From: Lachnospiraceae bacterium P6A3
Lineage (GTDB): Bacteria; Bacillota; Clostridia; Lachnospirales; Lachnospiraceae
Length of the DNA stretch: 64,000 nucleotides
NCBI GenBank assembly: GCA_000702085.1
Contig: JNKP01000005.1
Span: 62,001-126,000, forward strand
Reading direction: 5' to 3'
A program made the position numbers and the translations under genes. Positions within the stretch are counted from its first letter, which is position 1; each line of letters opens with the position of its first letter. The notes below the pieces were generated by a model that was not told the DNA's origin, did not search any database, and was given only the letters and a program-made list of their open reading frames with translations. This document shows positions 7,664-15,942 of the stretch, one piece after another.

Positions 7664-8149
7664 TTATTTATATGCCTGGTCGAGTGCCTTCTTTTCCGCC
7701 CTCATTCGGATGAAAAATTCCTTTAATACCGCACTGCATTCATCGGCAAGAACCCCGCTTTCGATCTCGCAGGTATGCATAAATGCTTCATTACCCAGTA
7801 TCGATGCAACGGTTCCGCAGCTACCCGATTTGGGAGAAAGACAGCCGATGACGACTCTCGGTATTCTGGCCTGAATGCATGCCCCCGCACACATTTGGCA
7901 AGGCTCGAGAGTTACATACATTGTGCACTCTTCAAGACGCCAGTCATGGAGATATGAACTGGCTTTTTTGATGGCATTCATCTCGGCATGGGAGAGGGTA
8001 GAGCGGTCGGTGTTTCTCCTGTTATATCCGCGCCCGATTATTTTCCCGTCTTTGACGATGACACAGCCTATCGGCACCTCCCCTGCGGCAGATGCTTTTT
8101 TTGCCAGCTTGATGGCTTCCTTCATGAATTTTTCATCTTCCGTAAGCAT
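7664..8149 (-). CDS. tadA: tRNA-specific adenosine deaminase TadA
   Basis: Deaminates A34 to inosine in tRNA-Arg(ACG). Zinc ligands and catalytic Glu are seen in HAEMNAI and PCQMCAGAC; the N-terminal FMKEAIKLAKKA and GEVPIGCVIVKDG are family hallmarks. Start taken at 8149 (MLTEDEKFMKEA), which matches the N-terminus of other TadA proteins. No ribosome site precedes it, but a good promoter ends 7 bases upstream, so the message may be leaderless. Longer in-frame starts at 8170 and 8218 also lack ribosome sites. Divergent from thiN. Confidence 0.95.
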   Translation of the reverse strand: MLTEDEKFMKEAIKLAKKASAAGEVPIGCVIVKDGKIIGRGYNRRNTDRSTLSHAEMNAIKKASSYLHDWRLEECTMYVTLEPCQMCAGACIQARIPRVVIGCLSPKSGSCGTVASILGNEAFMHTCEIESGVLADECSAVLKEFFIRMRAEKKALDQAYK

Positions 8150-8155
8150 AATATT

Positions 8156-8184
8156 ACTGTATTCGTGCATGGTTATTTTGTAAA
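8156..8184 (-). promoter_or_regulatory. tadA promoter placing the transcript start at the ATG
   Basis: On the minus strand TTTACA (8184-8179), 17 bases, TACAGT (8161-8156), then six bases and the ATG. This is good sigma-A spacing, and transcription would begin at or next to the first base of the start codon. Confidence 0.5.
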
Positions 8185-8210
8185 GACATTGGGTTAAACT
8201 CAGCAAAACA

Positions 8211-8219
8211 TGATACAAT
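8211..8219 (+). promoter_or_regulatory. Extended -10 promoter for thiN
   Basis: TGATACAAT is an extended -10 element; a weak TTGGGT lies 19 bases further upstream. Transcription would start about 38 bases before the thiN ATG at 8264. Confidence 0.45.
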
Positions 8220-8263
8220 TTACAATACCTGTAAACATTAGGAAACCGGAAAGCTTTCAGACA

Positions 8264-8884
8264 ATGAACAGATGCGTTATCGTCGGGAATGCCGACATAA
8301 ATAATTACGATCGCGTAAAAAAATATTTAAAGAGTGATGACTTTACCGTCTTTTGCGACGGCGGACTTAAGCACATGGAAAAACTCGGTGTAAAGCCCCG
8401 GCTTATAGTAGGGGATTTCGACTCGGGCAAGGATCCGCATATGGATGTGGAGACCATAACTCTTCCCTGCGAAAAAGATGACACGGATACATTCTATGCC
8501 GTTAAAGAAGCCGTAAAGAGAGGATTCGAAGAATTTCTTCTTACGGGGGTGGTCGGAAACAGATTCGATCACACAATGGGGAATATATCGATACTTCTTT
8601 TTCTGGATTCGATAGGCAAAAAGGGAAGAATCATCGATGATTATTCGGAGATGGAGATAGTATCGTCGAGGCCGGTATATGTGGAAGAAGACTATTCCTA
8701 TTTCTCGCTTCTGAACATGACGGGATGTGCAAAGGGGATTAAGATCGAAGGCTCTAAGTATCCTCTTGATGACGGGGAGATCACCTGCGATTACCAGTAC
8801 GGCATAAGTAATGAAGTGCTGCCGGGACATAAGGCCTGCGTAAGTGTGGGAGAGGGCAGACTTCTTCTGGTCAAAGTGTTCTGA
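8264..8884 (+). CDS. thiN: Thiamine pyrophosphokinase
   Basis: Transfers pyrophosphate from ATP to thiamine to make the TPP cofactor. Seen in the 206-residue protein: VFCDGGLKHMEKLGVKPRLI then VGDFDSGKD, the catalytic signature, PCEKDDTDTFYAVKEA, and TGVVGNRFDHTMGNISIL, all conserved in the family; the C-terminal part is the thiamine-binding domain. Start at ATG 8264 gives the normal N-terminus (MNRCVIVGNAD); the upstream in-frame ATG at 8210 overlaps the promoter. Only thiN is here, so the cell may salvage thiamine or hold other thi genes elsewhere. Confidence 0.93.
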   Translation: MNRCVIVGNADINNYDRVKKYLKSDDFTVFCDGGLKHMEKLGVKPRLIVGDFDSGKDPHMDVETITLPCEKDDTDTFYAVKEAVKRGFEEFLLTGVVGNRFDHTMGNISILLFLDSIGKKGRIIDDYSEMEIVSSRPVYVEEDYSYFSLLNMTGCAKGIKIEGSKYPLDDGEITCDYQYGISNEVLPGHKACVSVGEGRLLLVKVF

Positions 8885-8915
8885 ATGTGGTAAATACGTA
8901 AGATTTGGGATATTA

Positions 8916-8924
8916 TGGTATAGT
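8916..8924 (+). promoter_or_regulatory. Extended -10 promoter for cysE
   Basis: TGGTATAGT, an extended -10 element 24 bases before the cysE ATG at 8949, between the thiN stop and the AGGAG site of cysE. No convincing -35 is seen. Confidence 0.45.
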
Positions 8925-8948
8925 TACCGATAAGCAGGAGTATATATT

Positions 8949-9860
8949 ATGGCAAACGATAATAAGAATCTTGAACTTGAGAAAATCGTATCCGCTATTT
9001 TGGCGGATTATAAAGAAGACAGGATAATCAATAAGACGGATGTATCCGATCAGCCCGATAAGGATGCGGTCAACGATATTCTTGCGAAGATCTTCAAGAT
9101 GATCTTCCCGGGATATATCCGCGAGAAGAGCTATAAATTCTATAACTTAAACAGCAGACTTACCGTTCTGACCGAGGATATCATTTATAACCTTAAAAAG
9201 CAGATAGCCATATCCCTCAATCAGAAGCCCGAATATTCCGGAACTCCCTATGAGGTAAGAGCTAAGATTGCGGAGGAACTTACCGAAAAATTTATGCTGA
9301 GGATCCCGCATATCAGAGAGTATGTAGACACCGATGTCCAGGCCTTCTTCGAGGGTGACCCTGCGGCATATAATCACAGTGAGATAATCCTGTGCTATCC
9401 CGGACTTCGCGCCATTGTGACCGCAAGGATTGCGCATGAACTTTTTGTGTTGGGCATACCTCTTATTCCCAGGATGATGACGGAGCATGCTCACTCTCGT
9501 ACCGGTATAGATATTCATCCCGGTGCAACCATCGGAAAATATTTCTTTATCGATCACGGAACCGGCATCGTAATCGGTGAGACCACCATAATCGGAGACT
9601 ATGTAAAGATCTATCAGGGCGTTACCATCGGTGCTCTTTCCACAAGAGGCGGACAGACATTAAGAGGAGTAAAGCGTCATCCCACCATTGAGGACAGAGT
9701 GACCATTTATGCCGGAGCTTCGATCCTTGGCGGTGAGACTGTGATAGGACATGATTCTATAATAGGATCCAACACATTTATTACCGAATCCGTTGAAGCA
9801 GGATCGAGAGTAAGTTTCAAGAGTAACTGCGGATGTGATGAGGAAAATTCAAAAAAATGA
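8949..9860 (+). CDS. cysE: Serine O-acetyltransferase (long form)
   Basis: Acetylates serine with acetyl-CoA, the first step of cysteine synthesis. The 303-residue protein has an N-terminal helical domain (residues 1-165) and a left-handed beta-helix of hexapeptide repeats from about 180 (GIDIHPGATIGKYFFIDHG, GIVIGETTIIGDYVKIYQG), with catalytic His in the HSRTGIDIHPGA and FIDHGTG motifs. It resembles the longer, SatA/EpsC-like form common in Clostridia rather than the 217-residue Bacillus enzyme. AGGAG precedes the ATG. The stop overlaps prmA by four bases, so these genes are translationally coupled. The downstream cysteine desulfurase draws on the same amino acid. Confidence 0.93.
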   Translation: MANDNKNLELEKIVSAILADYKEDRIINKTDVSDQPDKDAVNDILAKIFKMIFPGYIREKSYKFYNLNSRLTVLTEDIIYNLKKQIAISLNQKPEYSGTPYEVRAKIAEELTEKFMLRIPHIREYVDTDVQAFFEGDPAAYNHSEIILCYPGLRAIVTARIAHELFVLGIPLIPRMMTEHAHSRTGIDIHPGATIGKYFFIDHGTGIVIGETTIIGDYVKIYQGVTIGALSTRGGQTLRGVKRHPTIEDRVTIYAGASILGGETVIGHDSIIGSNTFITESVEAGSRVSFKSNCGCDEENSKK

Positions 9861-10894
9861 AGTGGACAAGATTCAGGATTAAAACGAATACCGAAGCCGA
9901 AGATATCATAATAAGCGATCTTTACGATATCGGACTTGAAGGAGCACAGATCGAAGATAATGTTCCTCTTTCTCCTCTTGAGAAGGAGCAGATGTTTGTT
10001 GATATCCTTCCCGAGACGGGAATCGATGACGGAACTGCTTATCTTAACTTTTTTGTGGAAACCGGAGATGACGGACTTCTGCTTGTAGGCGGGGAACCTG
10101 AGCCCGGAACAATGACCATCGGGGCGGCAAATTCCGCAGGCGATATCAGAAAACTTACCAAAGAAGATGTTCTTTCTCAGATCGAAGAAGTTCTTGAAGA
10201 TATTAAGAGCTACATGGAGATCGGAGACGGAACGGTTGAAGTAACCGAGACCGAGGATATCGACTGGCTCAATAACTGGAAGAACTATTTTCATTCTTTT
10301 GAAGTGGATGATATCCTTGTTATTCCTTCATGGGAGAAAGTTCCCGAGAGTGATACTCATGGATACGTACTTCATATAGATCCCGGCACTGCATTCGGAA
10401 CCGGAATGCATGACACAACCCAGCTTTGTATCCGTAACATAAGAAAGCATGTTAGCGAAGGCTGCAGCATACTTGATATCGGAACGGGAAGCGGAATCCT
10501 CGCCATTCTCGGACTTATGTTCGGAGCCGGCAAGGCTTTCGGAACAGATCTGGATATTTGTGCGGAAGCTGCGGTTGAAGAGAATCTGAGAAACAATAAT
10601 ATTCCTTCCGATAAGTTTGAACTTGTTATCGGAAATATCGTAAACAACGAAGAGATTCAGAATAAAGCCGGAATCGGGAGTTATGACATTGTTGTCGCAA
10701 ATATCCTGGCCGAGGTTTTGACCGCAATCACTCCCGTTGTTCCGATGATGCTTAAAGAGGGCGGAGTATACATCACCTCAGGCATCCTCAATGAAAAAGA
10801 AAACATCGTTATCGAAGCTATGGAAGAAGCGGGACTTACGGTTCTTGATGTATCAAGACAGGGAGAGTGGAGCTCCGTTGTAGCACGTAAATAA
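9857..10894 (+). CDS. prmA: Ribosomal protein L11 methyltransferase
   Basis: Methylates lysines and the N-terminus of ribosomal protein L11 using S-adenosylmethionine. The C-terminal domain carries LHIDPGTAFGTGMHDTT, the SAM motif ILDIGTGSGILAI near 205-217, and the catalytic-type VVANILAEVL near 275. The protein has 345 residues, longer than the 290-315 of E. coli or Bacillus PrmA; the extra length is in the acidic N-terminal substrate domain (residues 30-120). Start ATG overlaps cysE by four bases, and rsmE follows after nine bases, the common Firmicutes pair. Confidence 0.95.
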   Translation: MKWTRFRIKTNTEAEDIIISDLYDIGLEGAQIEDNVPLSPLEKEQMFVDILPETGIDDGTAYLNFFVETGDDGLLLVGGEPEPGTMTIGAANSAGDIRKLTKEDVLSQIEEVLEDIKSYMEIGDGTVEVTETEDIDWLNNWKNYFHSFEVDDILVIPSWEKVPESDTHGYVLHIDPGTAFGTGMHDTTQLCIRNIRKHVSEGCSILDIGTGSGILAILGLMFGAGKAFGTDLDICAEAAVEENLRNNNIPSDKFELVIGNIVNNEEIQNKAGIGSYDIVVANILAEVLTAITPVVPMMLKEGGVYITSGILNEKENIVIEAMEEAGLTVLDVSRQGEWSSVVARK

Positions 10895-10903
10895 TCGTAT
10901 AAT

Positions 10904-11656
10904 ATGACACAGTTTTTTGCAGATGCTTCAAAAGTAAATACCGAAGAGCACAGGATCGTAATAGACGGTGATGATTATAATCACATCAAAAACGTGCTAA
11001 GGATGAAACCGGGAGAAGAATTCAGCGTAAGAGTCCAGGGTGAGCCCCGGGAGTATCGTTGCTCTGTTTCGGAATTTACCGAATCCGAAGTAATCTGTGA
11101 GATAAGATTTATCAAAGAAGACGATACGGAACTTCCCGTAAAAGTAACGATCTATCAGGCACTCCCCAAGGGAGACAAGCTTGAGACCGTAATTCAGAAA
11201 TGCATCGAACTGGGTGCGGTGAGAATAGTGCCCGTAAGAACTTCAAGATGTGTGGTAAAGCTTGATGATAAAAAAGCTGAGAGCAAGTGCGCAAGATGGC
11301 AGCAGATTGCGGAAGCGGCCGCAAAGCAAAGCCAAAGAGGTATCATCCCCGTCGTCGGCCGCGTGATGGATTTTGATGATGCCATGAAAGATGCGGCGCA
11401 GCTAGATATGAGACTGATGCCATATGAGCTTGCGGGAAACATGGCAGGTACAAGGGATATTTTCTCTAAGGTGGAATCGGGCGCATCCTTAGGCGTGTTT
11501 ATCGGCCCCGAAGGCGGATTTGATGAAAAGGAAGTTTCGAAGGCGTCGGAAAACGGGTTTGTTCCCATAACTCTCGGACGAAGGATACTGAGAACGGAGA
11601 CTGCAGCCATGACGGTAATGAGCTGGCTTGTTTTTCTGTTTGACGACAAAGCATAA
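10904..11656 (+). CDS. rsmE: 16S rRNA (uracil1498-N3)-methyltransferase
   Basis: Methylates N3 of U1498 in 16S rRNA in the decoding centre. The 250-residue SPOUT-fold protein shows the N-terminal PUA-like part (DDYNHIKNVLRMKPGEEF), the KGDKLETVIQKCIELG and ARWQQIAEAAAKQSQRG motifs, and the knotted SAM site GVFIGPEGGFDEKEV with LGRRILRTETAAM near the end. Follows prmA in the same operon. Confidence 0.96.
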   Translation: MTQFFADASKVNTEEHRIVIDGDDYNHIKNVLRMKPGEEFSVRVQGEPREYRCSVSEFTESEVICEIRFIKEDDTELPVKVTIYQALPKGDKLETVIQKCIELGAVRIVPVRTSRCVVKLDDKKAESKCARWQQIAEAAAKQSQRGIIPVVGRVMDFDDAMKDAAQLDMRLMPYELAGNMAGTRDIFSKVESGASLGVFIGPEGGFDEKEVSKASENGFVPITLGRRILRTETAAMTVMSWLVFLFDDKA

Positions 11657-11674
11657 ATAAAACGGTAAAAGAAA

Positions 11675-12850
11675 ATGAAAGAAATATATCTCGACAATTC
11701 CGCCACTACAAGGGTATTCCCTGAAGTGGCTTCTCTTATGACCAAAATAATGACTGAAGATTACGGCAATCCTTCCAGCATGCATCACAAAGGTGTCGTA
11801 GCGGAAGACCATATCCGCAAAGCGTCTGCGATCTTTGCGGGAATACTCGGATGTAATGAGAAGAATATTCTCTATACTTCCGGCGGAACGGAATCCGATA
11901 ATACCGCGATCATAGGCGCTGCAAGGGCTCTCGAAAGAAGGGGAAAGCATATTATCACAACCAAGATCGAGCACCCTGCGGTTTTGAATGCTTTTAAATA
12001 TCTGGAAGATAACGGTTTTGAAGTTACCTATCTCGGAACGGATAAGTCTGGAAGAATATCCCTCGAAGAACTTGATGCTGCTCTTACCGAAGGAACCATC
12101 CTTGTTTCGATAATGCATACCAATAATGAGATAGGATCGGTTCAGCCTATAGAAGAAGCAGGAAAGCTTATCAAGTCAAAATGCCCCGAGTGCCTCTTCC
12201 ATGTTGATGCGGTTCAGGGATTCGGAAAAGCGAAGATAAATCCTTCAAGGCTAGGAATAGATCTTATGAGCATCAGCTCACATAAAATACACGGTCCCAA
12301 AGGTGTGGGAGTTCTCTACATCGGAGACGGAGTCAGGATTGTCCCCATCACTTACGGCGGAGGCCAGCAAAAGGGTCTTCGTTCCGGCACGGAGAATGTT
12401 CCCGGTATCGCAGGCATGGCCCTGGCAGCACAAATGCTTTATAAGGAATTCGACAGTGATATAGACAGACTCTATGGATTGAAGAAATACTTTATTGAAA
12501 AAGCACTTGAGACAGATGGCATAAGCATAAACGGCCTGACGGAAGGAGGCCTTGATGCTCTTAAGGAGACTGCACCCCATATCATATCCGTTTCCGTAAG
12601 CGGAGTGAGAGCCGAGGTTTTACTCCATGCACTTGAAGATTACGGAGTGTATGTTTCCGCGGGAAGCGCATGCTCTACCCATAAAAGAACACCTTCGGCA
12701 ACTCTTACGTCGATCTCACTCGATAAGCCGTTGCTTGAATCGACGGTAAGAATCTCCATGTCATCCATGACGACAAAGGAAGAAATCGATGATGCATTGA
12801 ATGCTCTTACCGAGATTGTTCCGAGGTTAAAGAGATTTATAAGAAAATAA
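11675..12850 (+). CDS. Cysteine desulfurase, NifS/IscS family
   Basis: PLP-dependent enzyme that removes sulfur from cysteine as an enzyme-bound persulfide. The 391-residue protein has the N-terminal YLDNSATTR, the PLP-lysine motif SSHKIHGPKGVG near 205, and the persulfide cysteine in VSAGSACSTHKR near 330. The loop around that cysteine is of the NifS/IscS type. In Firmicutes a desulfurase of this group commonly works with ThiI to make 4-thiouridine in tRNA; thiI lies about 3 kb downstream on the other strand. Iron-sulfur cluster work is also possible; no iscU/sufU is nearby. Confidence 0.93.
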   Translation: MKEIYLDNSATTRVFPEVASLMTKIMTEDYGNPSSMHHKGVVAEDHIRKASAIFAGILGCNEKNILYTSGGTESDNTAIIGAARALERRGKHIITTKIEHPAVLNAFKYLEDNGFEVTYLGTDKSGRISLEELDAALTEGTILVSIMHTNNEIGSVQPIEEAGKLIKSKCPECLFHVDAVQGFGKAKINPSRLGIDLMSISSHKIHGPKGVGVLYIGDGVRIVPITYGGGQQKGLRSGTENVPGIAGMALAAQMLYKEFDSDIDRLYGLKKYFIEKALETDGISINGLTEGGLDALKETAPHIISVSVSGVRAEVLLHALEDYGVYVSAGSACSTHKRTPSATLTSISLDKPLLESTVRISMSSMTTKEEIDDALNALTEIVPRLKRFIRK

Positions 12851-12880
12851 GCTTAATCGGTAAGATTACCAAAGAGGCTA

Positions 12881-12889
12881 TGATATAAT
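12881..12889 (+). promoter_or_regulatory. Extended -10 promoter for the xylanase
   Basis: TGATATAAT, a perfect extended -10, 56 bases before the xylanase ATG at 12946. No clear -35; none of the flanking bases form an obvious catabolite-repression palindrome. Confidence 0.5.
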
Positions 12890-12945
12890 TTTTGCATGAA
12901 ACATAGCCGGTAACGGGGAATTCAAACGGTTTATTGGAGGTACAC

Positions 12946-14151
12946 ATGTCGGATAAATATGCACACAGAAAAGCAACTGCCCGGATCAAATTCACGGATA
13001 ATTCCGGAGCACCTCTCGCAAATGCGGATGTTAAGGTAAAGCTTAAGAATCACAAATTCCTGTTCGGCGTAGGAGCTTACGATTTCCTTCCTCCCGATGA
13101 GATCCTGACGGGTGCACAGGCTCCCGATGCCGAGACAGCTGTTTATCTGAAGAAAATAGAAAACTGGCTGGATCTGGTAAACTACGGAACCATGCATTTT
13201 TATTGGGGCGGATATGAGCACGAAGAGGGCAAGACCAATTTCGAGCCCATGATGAGAAGCGCCAAGTATTATGCAGGAAAAGGCGTTAAGCTTAAGGGCC
13301 ATCCTCTCTGCTGGCACACTGTTTGTGCAGACTGGCTTTTGAAATATGACAATGCAACGATCCTCAGCAAACAGCTGGACCGTATCAACCGCGATGTCTC
13401 CGCATTTAAAGGTGTCGTGGATGTATGGGACGTAATAAACGAAGTTGTCATTATGCAGGTATATGACAGATATGACAACGCCATTACAAGAATCTGCAAG
13501 GATCTGGGAAGAGTAAAGCTCGTAAAGGAAGTGTTTGAGGCAGCTAAGGCTGCTAATCCCGATGCCACTCTCCTGATCAATGACTTCAATCTTTCCGAGA
13601 GCTACAGGATCCTCATCGACGGACTTCTTAATGCGGGAGTTCCCATTTCTGCCATCGGAATCCAGACCCATCAGCATCAGGGATACATCGGAAGAGAAAA
13701 GCTTGAAGATATTCTGGACAGATTCTCGTTCTTCGGACTTCCTCTTCACTTTACCGAAAATACACTTATCTCCGGTAAGCTCATGCCTCCCGAGATAGTA
13801 GACCTTAATGATTACCAGCCCGATGAGTGGCCTTCAACTCCCGAGGGAGAAGAAAGACAGCGTAAGGAGTGGAAGGAGATGATGGAAATTCTCTTTGCAC
13901 ATCCCCTTGTCGAAGCGGTTACCGGGTGGGATTTTGCAGACGGCGCATGGCTCGGTGCACCCAGCGGACTTGTCAGAAAAGACGGAAGCATCAAGCCCGC
14001 ATATTCGGAGCTTAAGAAGATGATCAAGGAGGATTGGAGTACCGAGTACACCGTTCACACCGACAGCGAAGGCTTCGCGGAAGTAACCGGATTTAAAGGC
14101 GAGTATGAAGCCGTTTCCGGAGACAACACTCAGAAGTTTACACTTGAATAA
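12946..14151 (+). CDS. Glycoside hydrolase family 10 endo-1,4-beta-xylanase, intracellular
   Basis: Cleaves beta-1,4-xylan or xylo-oligosaccharides by the retaining mechanism. The 401-residue protein is a single GH10 barrel after a short N-terminal beta-region: KLKGHPLCWHT (substrate His-Trp), the acid/base Glu in DVWDVINEV near residue 166, GIQTHQHQG, and the nucleophile Glu in LHFTENTL near 268, then VTGWDFADGAW. There is no signal peptide and no carbohydrate-binding module, so it should act in the cytoplasm on imported oligosaccharides. GGAGG lies just upstream of ATG 12946; the longer TTG-started frame at 12934 would start inside that site. Monocistronic, with its own promoter and terminator. 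Confidence 0.93.
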   Translation: MSDKYAHRKATARIKFTDNSGAPLANADVKVKLKNHKFLFGVGAYDFLPPDEILTGAQAPDAETAVYLKKIENWLDLVNYGTMHFYWGGYEHEEGKTNFEPMMRSAKYYAGKGVKLKGHPLCWHTVCADWLLKYDNATILSKQLDRINRDVSAFKGVVDVWDVINEVVIMQVYDRYDNAITRICKDLGRVKLVKEVFEAAKAANPDATLLINDFNLSESYRILIDGLLNAGVPISAIGIQTHQHQGYIGREKLEDILDRFSFFGLPLHFTENTLISGKLMPPEIVDLNDYQPDEWPSTPEGEERQRKEWKEMMEILFAHPLVEAVTGWDFADGAWLGAPSGLVRKDGSIKPAYSELKKMIKEDWSTEYTVHTDSEGFAEVTGFKGEYEAVSGDNTQKFTLE

Positions 14152-14160
14152 GCATAATAA

Positions 14161-14193
14161 AACCCTCCGCATATGCGGAGGGTTATTTTTTTT
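14161..14193. terminator. Bidirectional terminator between xylanase and mtaB
   Basis: Perfect palindrome AACCCTCCGCAT/ATGCGGAGGGTT (14161-14184), with a T run on the plus strand (14186-14193) and TTTTATTATGC on the minus strand, serving the convergent xylanase and mtaB genes. Confidence 0.9.
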
Positions 14194-14195
14194 GA

Positions 14196-15533
14196 TTAAT
14201 CTGCTTTCATGATCTCATCCGTAAGCATTCCCGACAGGGTTACACTTACGATATCTCCGGGTGTGTGACCCTCTGAAGAAACTGCCACCGGGATATAATC
14301 GGGAGTGTGTCCGATCATGTATCTCTTACCCATGATCATTTTTTCTTCTTCGAGAAGAACCTCTTCGGTCCTGCCGATGTGACTCTTCATGTAACGTTTA
14401 GCGCCTTCGAGAGCAAGATCAAGAAGTTTGTCGCTTCGCTTATTCTTGACGTCTTCGGATAATTGTCCGTCCATTACCGCAGCACGGGTATTTTTTCTCG
14501 GAGAGAATTTGAATATGTGCATGTCGGAGAAGGCAACCTTCTTTACAAAAGCCACAGTAGTGTCAAATTCTTCATCCGTTTCACCGGGAAACCCTGCTAT
14601 GACATCGGTGGTGATGGCGGGATCTTCAAAGTATTTCCTGAGAGCAAGAACGCTGTTGTAGTACTCGTCTGTCGAATAGTGCCTGTTCATTCTCTTAAGT
14701 GTGGCATCGCATCCGCTCTGAAGCGAGAGATGGAAGTGAGGGCAGAGATTCGGAAGTGCCGCCAGGCGCTTTGCGGTTTCGTCAGTGATGATCCTGGGTT
14801 CTACCGAACTCATACGTATTCTGCCGAGGCCTTCGATCCGTGATATTTCTTCAACAAGATCTATGAGCTTGCTGCACCCGCCGTAGTCACCGGAGAGTTT
14901 GCCGTTTTCATCCATATCGATACCGTAGGAGCCTACATGAATGCCGGTAAGTACGATTTCCTTACAGCCCTTGCCCACAAGAGTCCTGATCTCGGAAATA
15001 ATGTCTTCCTTATCGCGGCTCCTTACTCTTCCTCTTGCAAGGGGAATTGCGCAATATGTGCAGAACTGGTTGCATCCGTCCTGGATCTTAACGAAGGTCC
15101 TGACTCTGTCCGTTACGGTCTCAAGAGTCATTTTCTCGTAATCGGAGGGGATTCCCAGATCGTCGATGATGGCGGTTTTCTTTTTTTGGTTCTCAAAGAA
15201 ATCGTTCAGTATACCGGTGAGTTCACCTTTGTGATTGTTTCCGATACAGATGTCCACAAGGGGATCCTTTAGCAGTGCATCTTTACCCGTCTGGACATAA
15301 CAGCCCACCGCAACTACCACCGCATCAGGGTTCAGCTTTCTGACTTTGTGCAGCATTTGTCTGCTTTTTCTGTCAGCGATATTTGTAACGGTACAGGTGT
15401 TGATCACGTAAATGTCGGAAAACTGTGAAAACTGCACAATTTCATACCCTGCATCTTGTGCGCTCTGCATCATTATTTCCGTCTCGTACGCGTTGACCTT
15501 ACACCCTAAGTTGTGGAAAGCTATAGTTTTCAC
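14196..15533 (-). CDS. mtaB: tRNA t6A37 methylthiotransferase MtaB
   Basis: Radical-SAM enzyme that adds a methylthio group to t6A at position 37 of tRNAs reading ANN codons. N-terminal methylthiotransferase domain has the three cluster cysteines in NLGCKVNAYE, NTCTVTNIADRK and AVGCYVQ; the radical-SAM triad is in GCNQFCTYCAIPLARG; the C-terminal 65 residues form a TRAM RNA-binding domain. Start taken as GTG 15533 (MKTIAFHNLGC) with GAGG nine bases before; a TTG five codons earlier is less likely. Length 445 residues is normal. Confidence 0.94.
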   Translation of the reverse strand: MKTIAFHNLGCKVNAYETEIMMQSAQDAGYEIVQFSQFSDIYVINTCTVTNIADRKSRQMLHKVRKLNPDAVVVAVGCYVQTGKDALLKDPLVDICIGNNHKGELTGILNDFFENQKKKTAIIDDLGIPSDYEKMTLETVTDRVRTFVKIQDGCNQFCTYCAIPLARGRVRSRDKEDIISEIRTLVGKGCKEIVLTGIHVGSYGIDMDENGKLSGDYGGCSKLIDLVEEISRIEGLGRIRMSSVEPRIITDETAKRLAALPNLCPHFHLSLQSGCDATLKRMNRHYSTDEYYNSVLALRKYFEDPAITTDVIAGFPGETDEEFDTTVAFVKKVAFSDMHIFKFSPRKNTRAAVMDGQLSEDVKNKRSDKLLDLALEGAKRYMKSHIGRTEEVLLEEEKMIMGKRYMIGHTPDYIPVAVSSEGHTPGDIVSVTLSGMLTDEIMKAD

Positions 15534-15568
15534 GTTAAATTGCCTCAAGATTTAGCTTTTTTACTGCC

Positions 15569-15597
15569 TTGACATTCTATTTTCAAATCGATATGAT
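15569..15597 (+). promoter_or_regulatory. Strong sigma-A promoter for the small HPr-like gene
   Basis: TTGACA (15569-15574), 17 bases, TATGAT (15592-15597), about 57 bases before the ATG at 15655. Near-consensus, suggesting high expression of the downstream gene. Confidence 0.75.
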
Positions 15598-15654
15598 GAC
15601 ATCGTAGCACCTATGGAAAACGCTATTTCAGAGAAATAAGGAGGTACTTTCATA

Positions 15655-15885
15655 ATGAAAACAGTAAAGATTTCTCTTAATTCAATTGACAAGGTAAAGA
15701 GCTTCGTTAACGACATTACCAAGTTCGAATATGATTTCGACCTTGTATCAGGAAGATACGTAATCGACGCTAAGTCCATCATGGGTATCTTCAGCCTCGA
15801 TCTTTCCAAGCCCATCGACCTCAACATCCACACCGAGGGCGGCGCTGATGACGTTCTTGAGGTTCTCAAGCAGTATCAGGTATAA
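15655..15885 (+). CDS. Small HPr-like protein without catalytic histidine
   Basis: A 76-residue protein. IDAKSIMGIFSLDL matches the serine-46 regulatory loop of HPr, and the length and strand pattern fit the fold. The region where GLHARPA should be reads SIDKVKSFVNDITKF, with no histidine anywhere near, so PTS phosphotransfer is impossible. Phosphorylation of the KSIMG serine by HPr kinase remains possible. It has its own near-consensus promoter, an AAGGAGG site and a terminator, so it is a free-standing, probably abundant protein. Proteins of this size are annotated as HPr family in Lachnospiraceae; the function is not known to me. Confidence 0.85.
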   Translation: MKTVKISLNSIDKVKSFVNDITKFEYDFDLVSGRYVIDAKSIMGIFSLDLSKPIDLNIHTEGGADDVLEVLKQYQV

Positions 15886-15903
15886 TTCATACGAATTAAG
15901 ACA

Positions 15904-15939
15904 TAAGACCGAAGGCTGATGCTTTCGGTCTTATTTTTT
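15904..15939 (+). terminator. Terminator after the small HPr-like gene
   Basis: Stem TAAGACCGAA/TTCGGTCTTA (15904-15913, 15924-15933) followed by ATTTTTT. It also lies at the 3' side of the convergent thiI. Confidence 0.9.
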
Positions 15940-15942
15940 CGC

